A stretch of 64,000 bases of DNA from Colwellia sp. GTDB lineage: Bacteria; Pseudomonadota; Gammaproteobacteria; Enterobacterales; Alteromonadaceae. The stretch spans positions 62,001 to 126,000 of the forward strand of contig JABSOW010000008.1 of assembly GCA_013215465.1 (NCBI GenBank), given 5' to 3'. Below are positions 24,926 through 34,762 of this stretch, one piece after another. The translations under genes were made by a program, and so were the position numbers. How positions within the stretch are numbered: position 1 is the first letter of the stretch; the number at the start of each line of letters is the position of its first letter. Under the pieces are notes generated by a model. It had not been told where the DNA came from, did not search any database, and was given only the letters and a program-made list of their open reading frames with translations.

Positions 24926-25219
24926 ATGCCTACCTTACATATTGTTCGTCAAAGTGCTTTTAACAGCGATGACTTTGCTCAATGCTTACAAGTGTTACGT
25001 GATAACGATGTTATCGTTTTTATTGATGATGGCTGTTATAACTTACATCACAAGTTAATGAACACCATTGATAGCGAAGCGGGTATTCAATTAAACGTGA
25101 TAGGAAAACACGCGCAAGCACGAGCAATCACAATAGATGAAGCGTTATATACGGTTATTGATATGAATAACTTAGTTGAGCTAACCTTAACAACAAGCAG
25201 AGTAATTACATGGCAATAA
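24926..25219 (+). CDS. tusB: Sulfur relay protein TusB
   Basis: A 97-residue DsrH-type protein: MPTLHIVRQSAFNSDDFAQC and IVFIDDGCYNLHHKL fit TusB. It completes the TusBCD complex. Its last codons overlap the tusE start by 10 bases, placing all four genes in one transcript. Confidence 0.9.
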   Translation: MPTLHIVRQSAFNSDDFAQCLQVLRDNDVIVFIDDGCYNLHHKLMNTIDSEAGIQLNVIGKHAQARAITIDEALYTVIDMNNLVELTLTTSRVITWQ

Positions 25220-25548
25220 GTATCGCGTTTAATGATGAGCAGATAGCTACTGACAAACAAGGCTATCTAATAGATCATACTCTTTGGCAAGAAGGGTTAG
25301 CCATCGCTATGGCTGAAAATGATAACTTTGAGCTGACAGAAGCTCACTGGGAAGTGATTAAATTTGTTCGTCAATTCTATTTAACCTACAACACCTCTCC
25401 AGCTATACGTGCATTAACTAAGGCGATGAAAGCGGAGTTTGGTGAAGAAAAAGCCAGTAGCCGTTATCTTTTTAAACTATTTCCTGATGGCCCAGCAAAA
25501 CAAGCCACCAAATATGCCGGTTTACCTAAACCAAAACGCTGTTTGTAA
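25210..25548 (+). CDS. tusE: Sulfurtransferase TusE (DsrC family)
   Basis: A 112-residue DsrC-fold protein. The C-terminal flexible arm ends PKPKRCL with the penultimate Cys that accepts persulfide from TusD and hands it to MnmA. The body has LTEAHWEVIKFVRQFYLTYN and RYLFKLFPDGPAKQATKYAG, diagnostic for the family. In E. coli tusE is separate from tusBCD and next to yccA. Here all lie together after a yccA-like gene. Confidence 0.95.
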   Translation: MAISIAFNDEQIATDKQGYLIDHTLWQEGLAIAMAENDNFELTEAHWEVIKFVRQFYLTYNTSPAIRALTKAMKAEFGEEKASSRYLFKLFPDGPAKQATKYAGLPKPKRCL

Positions 25549-25572
25549 TCAATTTTTATAAAAATTAGCTAA

Positions 25573-25609
25573 TAAAAAGGCGCTACCCCGGGAGGGTTAG
25601 CGCCTTTTT
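25573..25609. terminator. Bidirectional terminator between tusE and the long GAPDH gene
   Basis: A strong GC hairpin (GGCGCTA-CCC / GGG-T-TAGCGCC) is flanked by A-run and T-run. It serves the converging tusE and gapdh transcripts. Confidence 0.88.
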
Positions 25610-25654
25610 ATATTCGACATTAACTGTTTTATATTAACAGTTCGAGCCTATTTT

Positions 25655-27109
25655 CTAGTTCGCTGGTAATGTAGGTACCGTAATTCCTGCCATTTCTAAC
25701 ATAACACGCACAACCTGACAGCTATAACCAAACTCATTGTCATACCATACGTATAATACCGCTCTATCACCATCAACAATAGTTGCTTGTGAATCAACAA
25801 CACCGGCATAACGAGAGCCAACAAGATCGGTAGAAACAATTTCATTTGAAGCGGTATAATCTACTTGATTTTGTAAGTCAGATTTTAATGAAATGTTTCT
25901 TAAATAATTATTAAGCGCATCTTTATCAGTGGCTTTTTTCAAGTTTAAGTTCATGATAGCCATTGAAACATTCGGTGTAGGTACACGTATAGCATTACCC
26001 GTTAACAAGCCTTTTAATTCAGGTAGTGCTTTAGCAACTGCTTTAGCAGCGCCCGTAGTACTAATAACCATATTTAATGGCGCACTACGACCACGGCGAG
26101 GTGCTGGATGGTAGTTATCAATTAAGTTTTGATCATTAGTATAAGAGTGAATAGTTTCTACATGGCCGTTACGAATGCCATATTCGTCATTAATTGCTTT
26201 TAATACTGGCGTAATAGCATTAGTAGTACAACTGGCAGCAGAAATAATTTTATCGTCGGCTAAAATCATGTCATGGTTAACACCATAAACGATATTTTTA
26301 ATATCACCTTTGGCCGGTGCTGTTAATAATACTTTAGCAACACCTTTAGATTGTAAATGTTGACCTAAACCTTCTTCATCACTCCAAATGCCCGTATTGT
26401 CAACAACCAACGCATTATTGATACCGTATGCAGTGTAATCAACTTCTGATGGCGATTTAGCATAAATAACTTTGATAAAAGCGCCATTGGCTTTGATAAC
26501 ATTATTTTCTTTATCAATAGTGATGCTACCATTAAATGCGCCATGGACAGAATCACGACGTAATAAACTAGCACGCTTTTCTAAATCATCACCACCTTTA
26601 GCTGGACGTAAAACAATAGCACGCAAGTTAAGTTTAGCATTTGGACCCGTTTGCTCTATTAATAAGCGCGCCAGTAAACGACCAATACGACCGAAACCAT
26701 ATAACACTATATCTTGGCTTTGCGGCTCATCATTATTATTATGCGCTATTGGTGTTAATTCTTTTTCTAGGTATTGTTCAATTGACAAATCATTTGATTG
26801 CCCTTGAAATAAATAACGGTAAGCTAATTTACCTATATCTATACGTGCTGGCGCTAAGGTCATTTTGCTTAACGCTTTAACAAAAGGAAAACTTTCACGT
26901 AAACGAAGTTTACTTTCTTCATGTAAAGCAACCGATTTATGTGCTTTAATGATATCGATAGGAGAAGCGTTTAATAAAGGGCGACCATAAACTGATATTT
27001 CGATACCTTGGTTTCTAAATAGCTGACCAATAATAGGTTGCATATTTTCTGCGAAAGTCTGGCGTTCTTGCCAACTTTTTTGATATTCTTCCTCTAAATG
27101 AGATGTCAT
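25655..27109 (-). CDS. Glyceraldehyde-3-phosphate dehydrogenase with long N-terminal extension
   Basis: A 484-residue GAPDH, about 150 longer than GapA. Residues about 1-130 form an extra helical domain unlike the classic enzyme. Then the Rossmann start YGFGRIGRLLARLLIE appears, with the catalytic ISAASCTTNAITP and the end WYDNEFGYSCQVVRVM. Similar long GAPDHs are known in Vibrio, Shewanella and relatives beside a normal GapA; their physiological direction (gluconeogenic or NADP-linked) is not settled. AAAGG precedes the ATG. A second, standard gapA lies 3.6 kb away in this window. Its upstream region has a 13-bp inverted repeat. Confidence 0.88.
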   Translation of the reverse strand: MTSHLEEEYQKSWQERQTFAENMQPIIGQLFRNQGIEISVYGRPLLNASPIDIIKAHKSVALHEESKLRLRESFPFVKALSKMTLAPARIDIGKLAYRYLFQGQSNDLSIEQYLEKELTPIAHNNNDEPQSQDIVLYGFGRIGRLLARLLIEQTGPNAKLNLRAIVLRPAKGGDDLEKRASLLRRDSVHGAFNGSITIDKENNVIKANGAFIKVIYAKSPSEVDYTAYGINNALVVDNTGIWSDEEGLGQHLQSKGVAKVLLTAPAKGDIKNIVYGVNHDMILADDKIISAASCTTNAITPVLKAINDEYGIRNGHVETIHSYTNDQNLIDNYHPAPRRGRSAPLNMVISTTGAAKAVAKALPELKGLLTGNAIRVPTPNVSMAIMNLNLKKATDKDALNNYLRNISLKSDLQNQVDYTASNEIVSTDLVGSRYAGVVDSQATIVDGDRAVLYVWYDNEFGYSCQVVRVMLEMAGITVPTLPAN

Positions 27110-27215
27110 TAGTTAAACCTTTTATTTCAATCAATTGAACGAGCGTTTACTATAATCATATTAGCTTAGTTCTTAACAAATCAAAACTAGACTATAGTGG
27201 GAAGTTATTTTGCGC

Positions 27216-27259
27216 ATATTGTAATGTAAGATGTAATCTTTCGCCATACATTACAATAT
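27216..27259. promoter_or_regulatory. Perfect 13-bp inverted repeat upstream of the long GAPDH gene
   Basis: The arms ATATTGTAATGTA (27216-27228) and TACATTACAATAT (27247-27259) are separated by 18 bases. The repeat lies about 110 bases upstream of the GAPDH start and beside MITE copy B. It could bind a dimeric regulator. The core TGTAAT/ATTACA resembles HexR half-sites but with wrong spacing. Confidence 0.5.
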
Positions 27260-27269
27260 TATTTAATCA

Positions 27270-27537
27270 TATACCCATGATACTTCAAGATACGAGTTTC
27301 AGGATGACTGAGCGATTCATGAGCAAGGCGCATCTTTTTATTAATGGTTGTTCCATTAAAAATAGATGCAACGAAGAGCATGATTTGCTCAGTCATCCCC
27401 AAAGGGCTGGTTTAGAAATACTTTATGCTACGTTATTGATTTCGACAAGGAGAACAACCATTCTCTTCAATCAATGCCTTACTTAAAGACGTTTCTAATT
27501 CCAGCTGAATCCGGCATCTTGAGGTAACATGGGTATA
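27270..27537. mobile_element. MITE-like repeat, copy B (about 268 bp, inverted relative to A)
   Basis: It has the same terminal repeats as copy A in opposite orientation, starting TATACCCATGATACTTCAAG and ending with the complement of TATACCCATGTTACCTCAAG. Interior differences from copy A are few. It ends about 20-30 bases before the lipoprotein gene, so it may carry or disturb that promoter. The internal 69-codon frame is not a gene. Confidence 0.8.
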
Positions 27538-27566
27538 TAACTAACATTTATTAAAAAGTGAATTAC

Positions 27567-28364
27567 ATGAAATTACTTACCTTATTTTTTGCACTATTAC
27601 TGCTATCAAGTTGCGATGGCAACAAGAGTTTAGCTAAATTGTGTAAAGAAAATCCCGAAATTTGTCAGGAGTTTGGTCAAGATAGTTGGTGTAAACGAGA
27701 ACGTAATAATGTTGCTTTAGCGCGAATAGATTTGAAAACTATCAATAAAGATCCACAGAAATATAACTTATTAATTGCTTACGAAGATTACGTTGCTTGC
27801 ATGGGGTTGGCATCGCAGATACAACATATAAAATTGAAAGAAAAAACGACCATGAGAAAAAACAACTTATTTAACGCTAAAGCAAAATTAGCCCAGTTGT
27901 CAGAGCAAACACTTGATTCTGCCCACCCTCATCTACTTTATTATCATTGGACAAGAGAGCTAAATAAAAATTCATTAGCACAGTTTTTAAAGCTAGAAGG
28001 TAGTGCCGCCTTAGAAAACTCTCTGTCTCAATTTCAGTTAGCAACCTACTATGTAAAAAAAGACAAGAATAAAACCTTATTGTTATTATTTCGAGCCCTT
28101 GAATTACATCAACCAAATCAAAAATTAATTCCAGAAGTTTTTGAAACGCTGGCAACAATGTTCACCAATAAAAACAAACCTAAGCAAGCGTATATTTGGT
28201 TAAAGGTTTATCATCTAGTAACAACTAAACATGAAGAGCTAGTTAAGCAGCAATTAAAAAATTACCAAAGTGCTTATGCATTAGACGGGGAGTTTTTAGA
28301 TAATGTGGCGAGTAATACTTTAGCTAATATTGAACGTGGTAAATTTAAAGCACCTAAATATTAG
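27567..28364 (+). CDS. DUF2989-type lipoprotein
   Basis: About 265 residues. The ATG at 27567 gives a lipoprotein signal MKLLTLFFALLLLSSCDGN with lipobox LSSC. A GTG three codons earlier (27558) is the alternative. After the signal come LCKENPEICQEFGQDSWCKR and a helical, TPR-like body, as in DUF2989 proteins of Shewanella and relatives. The Asp after Cys (CDG) may favour inner-membrane retention under the E. coli +2 rule. The function is unknown. Its promoter region is occupied by MITE copy B. Confidence 0.8.
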   Translation: MKLLTLFFALLLLSSCDGNKSLAKLCKENPEICQEFGQDSWCKRERNNVALARIDLKTINKDPQKYNLLIAYEDYVACMGLASQIQHIKLKEKTTMRKNNLFNAKAKLAQLSEQTLDSAHPHLLYYHWTRELNKNSLAQFLKLEGSAALENSLSQFQLATYYVKKDKNKTLLLLFRALELHQPNQKLIPEVFETLATMFTNKNKPKQAYIWLKVYHLVTTKHEELVKQQLKNYQSAYALDGEFLDNVASNTLANIERGKFKAPKY

Positions 28365-28398
28365 GTACTTTTTAGTTTTGCATATTATTTTAGAGGCG

Positions 28399-28773
28399 CT
28401 ATTTCGCTTGAAAGGTTAAGCTTAACGAATTAACGCAATACCTTTTACCACTTGGTTTTGGACCATCGTCAAACACATGACCAAGGTGAGATTGACATTG
28501 CTGACATTGAATTTCAACACGTACCATATGGTGAGTTAAATCTTCAATATAAGCGGTGTTGTTATCTATTGCCGCGAAAAAACTTGGCCAGCCGCAACCG
28601 GAATCAAATTTACTGTCACTATTAAAAAGTGGGCTATTACAACAGGCGCACAAGTAAGTACCTACTTTAAAATGATCATTATACTTACCCGTAAAAGGCT
28701 GTTCAGTTGCCGCTAAACGGCATACTTTAAATGCCGCGTCACTAAGTTTGTCTTTGTATTTATCATCTGTCAT
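28399..28773 (-). CDS. msrB: Peptide-methionine (R)-S-oxide reductase MsrB
   Basis: A 124-residue enzyme. Zinc is bound by two CxxC pairs (CACC near residues 46-49 and CQQC near 91-94). The catalytic Cys is in RYCVNSLSL near the C-terminus, and the substrate-pocket signature SGCGWPSF is present. It reduces methionine-R-sulfoxide in proteins using thioredoxin. It follows gnd after 13 bases and may be cotranscribed with it. It is a stand-alone MsrB without MsrA fusion. Confidence 0.95.
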   Translation of the reverse strand: MTDDKYKDKLSDAAFKVCRLAATEQPFTGKYNDHFKVGTYLCACCNSPLFNSDSKFDSGCGWPSFFAAIDNNTAYIEDLTHHMVRVEIQCQQCQSHLGHVFDDGPKPSGKRYCVNSLSLTFQAK

Positions 28774-28786
28774 AAAATATATACCT

Positions 28787-30316
28787 TTACTCTATTACAA
28801 TAGTTTCACGTTCAGTGCTTGACCACTGTACGTGGTATTTTTTCCCGTCTGCTTTGTCAACACGCTCAAAAGTATGTGCACCAAAAAAATCACGTTGGCC
28901 TTGTAATAGATTCGCCGGTAAAACTTCGCTACGCATAGAATCATAATAAGATAATGCAGATGATAATGCGCCATGAGGAATGCCAAGCATAGTTGCATTA
29001 CAAACAGCTTTACGCCAGTTTAACTGACGTTCACTTAATTCTTCAGCGAAGAAACTATCAAGTAATAAATTTTCTAAGTCACTATTTCGATCATATGCAT
29101 GAGCAATTGATTGTAAAAATGTCGCACGAATAATACAACCTGCACGCCAAATTTTAGCAATACTAGCAAAATCAAGTGTCCATCCATGTTCTTTCGCGGC
29201 AAGTTTCATTAGCTGAAAGCCTTGGGCATACGCACACATTTTAGCGCAGTAAATAGCATCATGAAGCTGCTCTATTTGTACTTGTTTCTCTTGGTTTGTT
29301 AACGCTACTGGCTGAGGGCCTGTCAATAACGTCGATGCTTGCGTACGCAATTCTTTAAATGATGAAATAGAACGCGCATAAACAGCTTGAGTAATGGTTG
29401 GCGTCGGACAGCCTAGTTCTAAGCTACTTACAGCAGTCCACAAGCCAGTACCTTTTTGTCCTGCTTTGTCGAGGATTAAATAGACTAAAGAAGTACCGGT
29501 ATCAACAGATTTATGCCGCAATACTTCAACCGTAATATCCATTAGGTAACTATCAAGTAAACCGTTATTCCATTGCTCAAAAATATCCGCAATTTCATCG
29601 GCACTAAATCCAAGTCCGGCGTTAAGGATATGATAGGCTTCACAAATAATTTGCATATCAGCATATTCAATACCATTATGTACCATTTTTACATAATGAC
29701 CTGATCCGGCTGGCCCTATATAAGCAGCGCAAGGTTCACCTGTGGTAATAATTTCGCCTGGCTTGGTTCGCTCTAGTGGCTTACCTGTGTTCGGATCAAC
29801 TTTAGCCGCAATAGCTTCCCAAATTGGTTTTATACGGGCCCACGCGTAAGGAGAGCCACTTGGCATTAATGAAGGCCCAAAACGTGCCCCTACTTCTCCA
29901 CCAGATACGGCCGAAGAGAAAAGTAAGAAGTTAGTTTTGTATTTTTTTTCACGAGCAACAGTATCAACCCATAAGCTATTACCGGTATCAATGACAATAT
30001 CATCAGGCTGAATGCCAGCACCAATTAGGTTTTCACAGACTTGATCTACCGGAGCACCAGCTGGAACACTTAAGATGATAAGATGTGGTGTTTTTAATTG
30101 TGATAACAACTCAGTGTATGATGAACAGCCATATACGCGCGGTATTTCAGTTGTATTCTCAGTTTTATCTTGCTCAATAACACCTTTGATTTTTTCATCA
30201 CATAAATCGAAAGCAGCGATGTTAAAGCCATTATCAGCAAGGTTTAGCACCAGGTTTTTGCCCATTACACCTAAACCAATAAAACCAATGTCACACAAAA
30301 TTTTATCTTGTGTCAT
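28787..30316 (-). CDS. gnd: 6-phosphogluconate dehydrogenase, decarboxylating
   Basis: A 509-residue enzyme, longer than the 468 of E. coli. Features are the nucleotide fold IGFIGLGVMGKNLVLNLADN and the substrate signature HYVKMVHNGIEYADMQ with the catalytic Lys. DKAGQKGTGLWTAVSS and a C-terminal helical domain follow. It converts 6-phosphogluconate to ribulose 5-phosphate, CO2 and NADPH. AGGA lies ten bases before the ATG. It stands divergent to gapA across a 366-base regulatory gap. Confidence 0.94.
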   Translation of the reverse strand: MTQDKILCDIGFIGLGVMGKNLVLNLADNGFNIAAFDLCDEKIKGVIEQDKTENTTEIPRVYGCSSYTELLSQLKTPHLIILSVPAGAPVDQVCENLIGAGIQPDDIVIDTGNSLWVDTVAREKKYKTNFLLFSSAVSGGEVGARFGPSLMPSGSPYAWARIKPIWEAIAAKVDPNTGKPLERTKPGEIITTGEPCAAYIGPAGSGHYVKMVHNGIEYADMQIICEAYHILNAGLGFSADEIADIFEQWNNGLLDSYLMDITVEVLRHKSVDTGTSLVYLILDKAGQKGTGLWTAVSSLELGCPTPTITQAVYARSISSFKELRTQASTLLTGPQPVALTNQEKQVQIEQLHDAIYCAKMCAYAQGFQLMKLAAKEHGWTLDFASIAKIWRAGCIIRATFLQSIAHAYDRNSDLENLLLDSFFAEELSERQLNWRKAVCNATMLGIPHGALSSALSYYDSMRSEVLPANLLQGQRDFFGAHTFERVDKADGKKYHVQWSSTERETIVIE

Positions 30317-31687
<1,371 letters not shown>

Positions 31688-31720
31688 GCTACCAAAGCAC
31701 TTTATGTAATTATAAGATCA

Positions 31721-31754
31721 AAAAAGGCTTAGTTGAAACACTAAGCCTTTTTTA
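31721..31754 (+). terminator. Terminator of gapA
   Basis: A long stem (AAAAAGGCTTAGT and ACTAAGCCTTTTT, 6-base loop) ending in a T-run, 34 bases after the gapA stop. It may work on both strands. Confidence 0.88.
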
Positions 31755-31891
31755 TGTTCTGCAGATACTAAATGTCGTGGTGCCATGACGTATAGATAAT
31801 AGAGCAGCGTTTGCCCTGATAACGAGGAGCGTGTATGAGCTAAACTTTGCCTCAAACTCTTTGCGCTACTCGAAACTTATTACTCGTCACT

Positions 31892-32587
31892 TTACTTTAT
31901 CGATTGATTAATTTGCTGTAATACTCGTTGCGGATCTTCAGCTTTAGTAATTGGACGTCCGATCACCAAATAGTCAACACCTACATTCATTGCTTGCTCT
32001 GGCGTCATAATACGTTGTTGATCATCTTGAGCAAAGCCCGCTGGTCTGATCCCTGGCGTGATTAATTTAAATTCTTTACCCAAAGATAACTTTAATTGCT
32101 CTGCTTCCATTGCTGAACAAACAACACCATCTAAACCGCTTTCTTTAGCTAGCCTTGCTAAAAACTGAACTTGCTCTGCTGGCGTTTTAGTAATACCCAA
32201 ACCACGTAAATCGCTTTCTGACATGCTAGTTAATACCGTTACTGCAATCAGTAAAGGGGCATCATCACCATAATTTACTAAAGCCTCTTTAGCTTTAGTC
32301 ATCATTTGGCTACCACCGCTGGCATGTACATTCACCATCCATACCCCTAAATCAGCTGCGGCAGTAACCGCTTTAGCAACCGTATTAGGAATGTCATGAA
32401 ATTTTAAATCAAGAAAAACATCAAAGCCCTTCCCTGTCAATTGCTTAACAAACTCGGGACCAAAATAAGTAAACATTTCTTTACCTACTTTAAGCTTACA
32501 ATCACTAGGAGAAATTTTATCAACAAAAGATAAGGCATCATTTTTTTTATCGAAGTCTAAAGCGACAACAATTTTTGGATCTAACAT
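31892..32587 (-). CDS. pyrF: Orotidine-5'-phosphate decarboxylase
   Basis: About 231 residues from the ATG at 32587, chosen because AGGA lies about seven bases upstream and the family start [15 protein letters not shown] follows. The longer frame from 32611 is unlikely. The catalytic Lys-Asp network is visible as [13 protein letters not shown], and the C-terminal [17 protein letters not shown] and DYLVIGRPI close the TIM barrel. It makes UMP in pyrimidine synthesis. It lies downstream of lapB as in many gammaproteobacteria. Confidence 0.95.
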   Translation of the reverse strand: MLDPKIVVALDFDKKNDALSFVDKISPSDCKLKVGKEMFTYFGPEFVKQLTGKGFDVFLDLKFHDIPNTVAKAVTAAADLGVWMVNVHASGGSQMMTKAKEALVNYGDDAPLLIAVTVLTSMSESDLRGLGITKTPAEQVQFLARLAKESGLDGVVCSAMEAEQLKLSLGKEFKLITPGIRPAGFAQDDQQRIMTPEQAMNVGVDYLVIGRPITKAEDPQRVLQQINQSIK

Positions 32588-32610
32588 GGATTTTCCTGCT
32601 TTTAAAAACA

Positions 32611-32640
32611 ATAGATTCCCGATCAGTAACTTCGGGAATG
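32611..32640. repeat. Short REP-like palindrome upstream of pyrF
   Basis: The sequence around ATTCCCGA...TCGGGAAT (8-bp stem, 9-base loop) followed by GACG resembles dispersed palindromic repeats of marine gammaproteobacteria. It sits between lapB and pyrF and could form a hairpin in their transcript. Confidence 0.4.
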
Positions 32641-32774
32641 ACGATAAGTTTAGTATTAGTAGATATTAAATTCTAAGTCAGATGAAGTGAGTTCAAGGAA
32701 ATAGCGCAGAGCTGACGAATGTCAGTGAGCACTTTTGACGATGAAATCACAATATATGACAACGAATTTATTTT

Positions 32775-33944
32775 CTACTCACCTTCAAGGCCTCTCACTG
32801 GTTTCAATTGTTCCCACTCATGGCAGGATGGACAAGACCAATAATGGGTCGAGCTATTAAAACCACAACTGCGACAGCTATATCTGTGCTTAACCTTTAA
32901 ATATTCACTGATTAATTCTTTGATTAAATCTAGGCTGGCATTATTATCTAATTCATCTGATTGATTCATTTGCATTTTAACGAAATGTTTAAAACCACGT
33001 ATTGTTGGTCGACGTTTAAGTGCCGATAACATAAATTCTTTCGCTTTTTTATGTCCATGCTTGTCTTCAACATGACTTAAATAAGAAATTAATGCACTTG
33101 AACTAGCCGTTTCATCATAAACTTTTTTGATAAAAAGAAAAAATTCATCTGTGGCATCAAGATCTAAGTAACATTGATACATTTGTTCAATAACGTCAGG
33201 AAAAAACTCTTTATCTTGTTGATAGATGTCTTGATAACACTGGCATGCCAATTCACATTGCTGATGATTTTCATAAATTTTTGCCATCAACCAGTTGGCT
33301 CGACAAGAGTTGGGATCTAATAGCAATGCTTGCTCTAATAGCTCTATCACTTCAATAAAGTTATCTTGCTCAAAGGCAGTAGTTGCTTGCTCACAATAAA
33401 AATTAGCTAAGGTGTGTAATAAACGTTTATCGTTTAATTTCACTACTAGTTTTTTATGGTTAATACCGTGTTGCCAATCTTTAGTTGATTGAAATATTTG
33501 CAACAAATAAGTTAATGACTTTAAGCCATAGTCTTTAGACTTTAGTAGCTTGGTAAACATTTTTTCTGCACGGTCATATAAGCCAGCGCTTAAAAAATCT
33601 TTACCTAACTCAAACACGGCTTGTTGTTTGGCTTTAGTGGGTAAATTACCATGACGAACTAAATGTTCATGAACCTTTAAGGCTCGATCTAATTCACCAC
33701 GTTTACGAAAAAGGTTAGCCATAGCGAAATGTGCTTCGACACTGTCATCTTCAACTTTTAGCGCTTCTAAAAGTGAATCTATCGCTTTATCTTTTTGGTT
33801 TGACAATAAATAATTCAAGCCGGTTGAATATTTTATCGATAAATCTTGTTTAATGCTTTGATCTTTTTGCTTTATGCTATTTCGCCCCATAAACCAGCCA
33901 TAGGCCATAGCAACAGGAAGTAATAAAAAGAGTAATTCGATCAT
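32775..33944 (-). CDS. lapB: Lipopolysaccharide assembly protein LapB (YciM)
   Basis: A 389-residue protein. An N-terminal membrane anchor (about 1-20, LLFLLLPVAMAYGWFMGR) is followed by about nine TPR helices in the cytoplasm. A C-terminal rubredoxin-like zinc site follows (CRSCGF...CPSCHEWE). LapB brings LpxC to the FtsH protease, balancing LPS and phospholipid synthesis. It lies 14 bases after lapA in the conserved order ihfB-lapA-lapB-pyrF. Confidence 0.94.
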   Translation of the reverse strand: MIELLFLLLPVAMAYGWFMGRNSIKQKDQSIKQDLSIKYSTGLNYLLSNQKDKAIDSLLEALKVEDDSVEAHFAMANLFRKRGELDRALKVHEHLVRHGNLPTKAKQQAVFELGKDFLSAGLYDRAEKMFTKLLKSKDYGLKSLTYLLQIFQSTKDWQHGINHKKLVVKLNDKRLLHTLANFYCEQATTAFEQDNFIEVIELLEQALLLDPNSCRANWLMAKIYENHQQCELACQCYQDIYQQDKEFFPDVIEQMYQCYLDLDATDEFFLFIKKVYDETASSSALISYLSHVEDKHGHKKAKEFMLSALKRRPTIRGFKHFVKMQMNQSDELDNNASLDLIKELISEYLKVKHRYSCRSCGFNSSTHYWSCPSCHEWEQLKPVRGLEGE

Positions 33945-33958
33945 GCTGTGACTAATTC

Positions 33959-34204
33959 TCAGACTTCAGTTGAACGATTTTTAGCGAGTGATTTTTTACC
34001 CTTACGTATCAAGCGCCACAATAAGGTAGCTAAAAGACCAAGAGCAAAGCCAATAGTAGTAAATAAACTAACCGCCGCTGCCATTGACAGCTCAATTCTG
34101 GCAACTAAATAGTTTAACGATATTATTTGATCATTTTGACTGCCAAAAACAAAAGCAATGCTAAGTAAAATTAACACCAAGAAAAAAGTAAAATATATTC
34201 GCAC
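33959..34204 (-). CDS. lapA: Lipopolysaccharide assembly protein LapA (YciS)
   Basis: An 81-residue protein with two membrane helices (about 2-21 and 42-63) and a basic tail, typical of LapA/DUF1049. The start codon is GTG. The FGSQNDQIISLNYLVARIEL stretch matches the family. It is the inner-membrane partner of LapB. Confidence 0.9.
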   Translation of the reverse strand: MRIYFTFFLVLILLSIAFVFGSQNDQIISLNYLVARIELSMAAAVSLFTTIGFALGLLATLLWRLIRKGKKSLAKNRSTEV

Positions 34205-34230
34205 GTGAGAGCCTGCTTAATAATGGGAAT

Positions 34231-34261
34231 AAAAAAAACGGCATACCAAAGTATGCCGTTT
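34231..34261 (-). terminator. Terminator between ihfB and lapA
   Basis: A 10-bp stem (AACGGCATAC/GTATGCCGTT, loop CAAA) is followed on the minus strand by eight T. It should end most rpsA-ihfB transcripts, so lapA-lapB either has its own promoter or relies on read-through. Confidence 0.85.
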
Positions 34262-34321
34262 ATTATCTAATCTTTTGTATTGCTTTGCAATTACTTAAGT
34301 TGTTTCTCATTATAGAGAAAA

Positions 34322-34609
34322 CTAAGCAGCCGAAAGATTAACTCTTTCTCGCAATTCTTTACCTGGTTTAAAGTGAGGTACGTATTTACCTGTCAACTCA
34401 ACTGATTCACCTGTTTTAGGGTTTCTACCAACTCTAGGTGCACGATAATGTAATGAAAAACTACCAAAGCCTCTAATTTCTATGCGCTCACCTTTTGACA
34501 AAGATTGCGCCATTAGTTCTAAGATTTCTTTAATCGATTGTTCTACATCTTTAGCTGATAAATGACTTAATTTATCTGCTAACTTTTCAATGAGTTCTGA
34601 TTTGGTCAT
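34322..34609 (-). CDS. ihfB: Integration host factor subunit beta
   Basis: A 95-residue DNA-bending protein of the HU/IHF family: [20 protein letters not shown], the beta-arm region [20 protein letters not shown] with the intercalating Pro in RNPKTG, and [16 protein letters not shown] strong GGAGGG precedes the ATG. It partners with IhfA. It lies after rpsA as in E. coli. Confidence 0.96.
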   Translation of the reverse strand: MTKSELIEKLADKLSHLSAKDVEQSIKEILELMAQSLSKGERIEIRGFGSFSLHYRAPRVGRNPKTGESVELTGKYVPHFKPGKELRERVNLSAA

Positions 34610-34762
34610 TTGACCCTCCAGTATCCATCTAGCTTCGCGCTAATGAAGTTAATATAAGAAAAGAGGTTAAAATAACCTCTTCTCCCCTAATCTCTTTATA
34701 CTTTTCCTAATCACTCAGGCTAAGTATAAAGAATACAAAAACTAACAACTTATTATAAGTGA

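Noticed and set aside
27216-27259. HexR operator in front of the long GAPDH
   Set aside because: The half-sites TGTAAT/ATTACA are present but 24 bases apart instead of three, so it does not fit the HexR palindrome.
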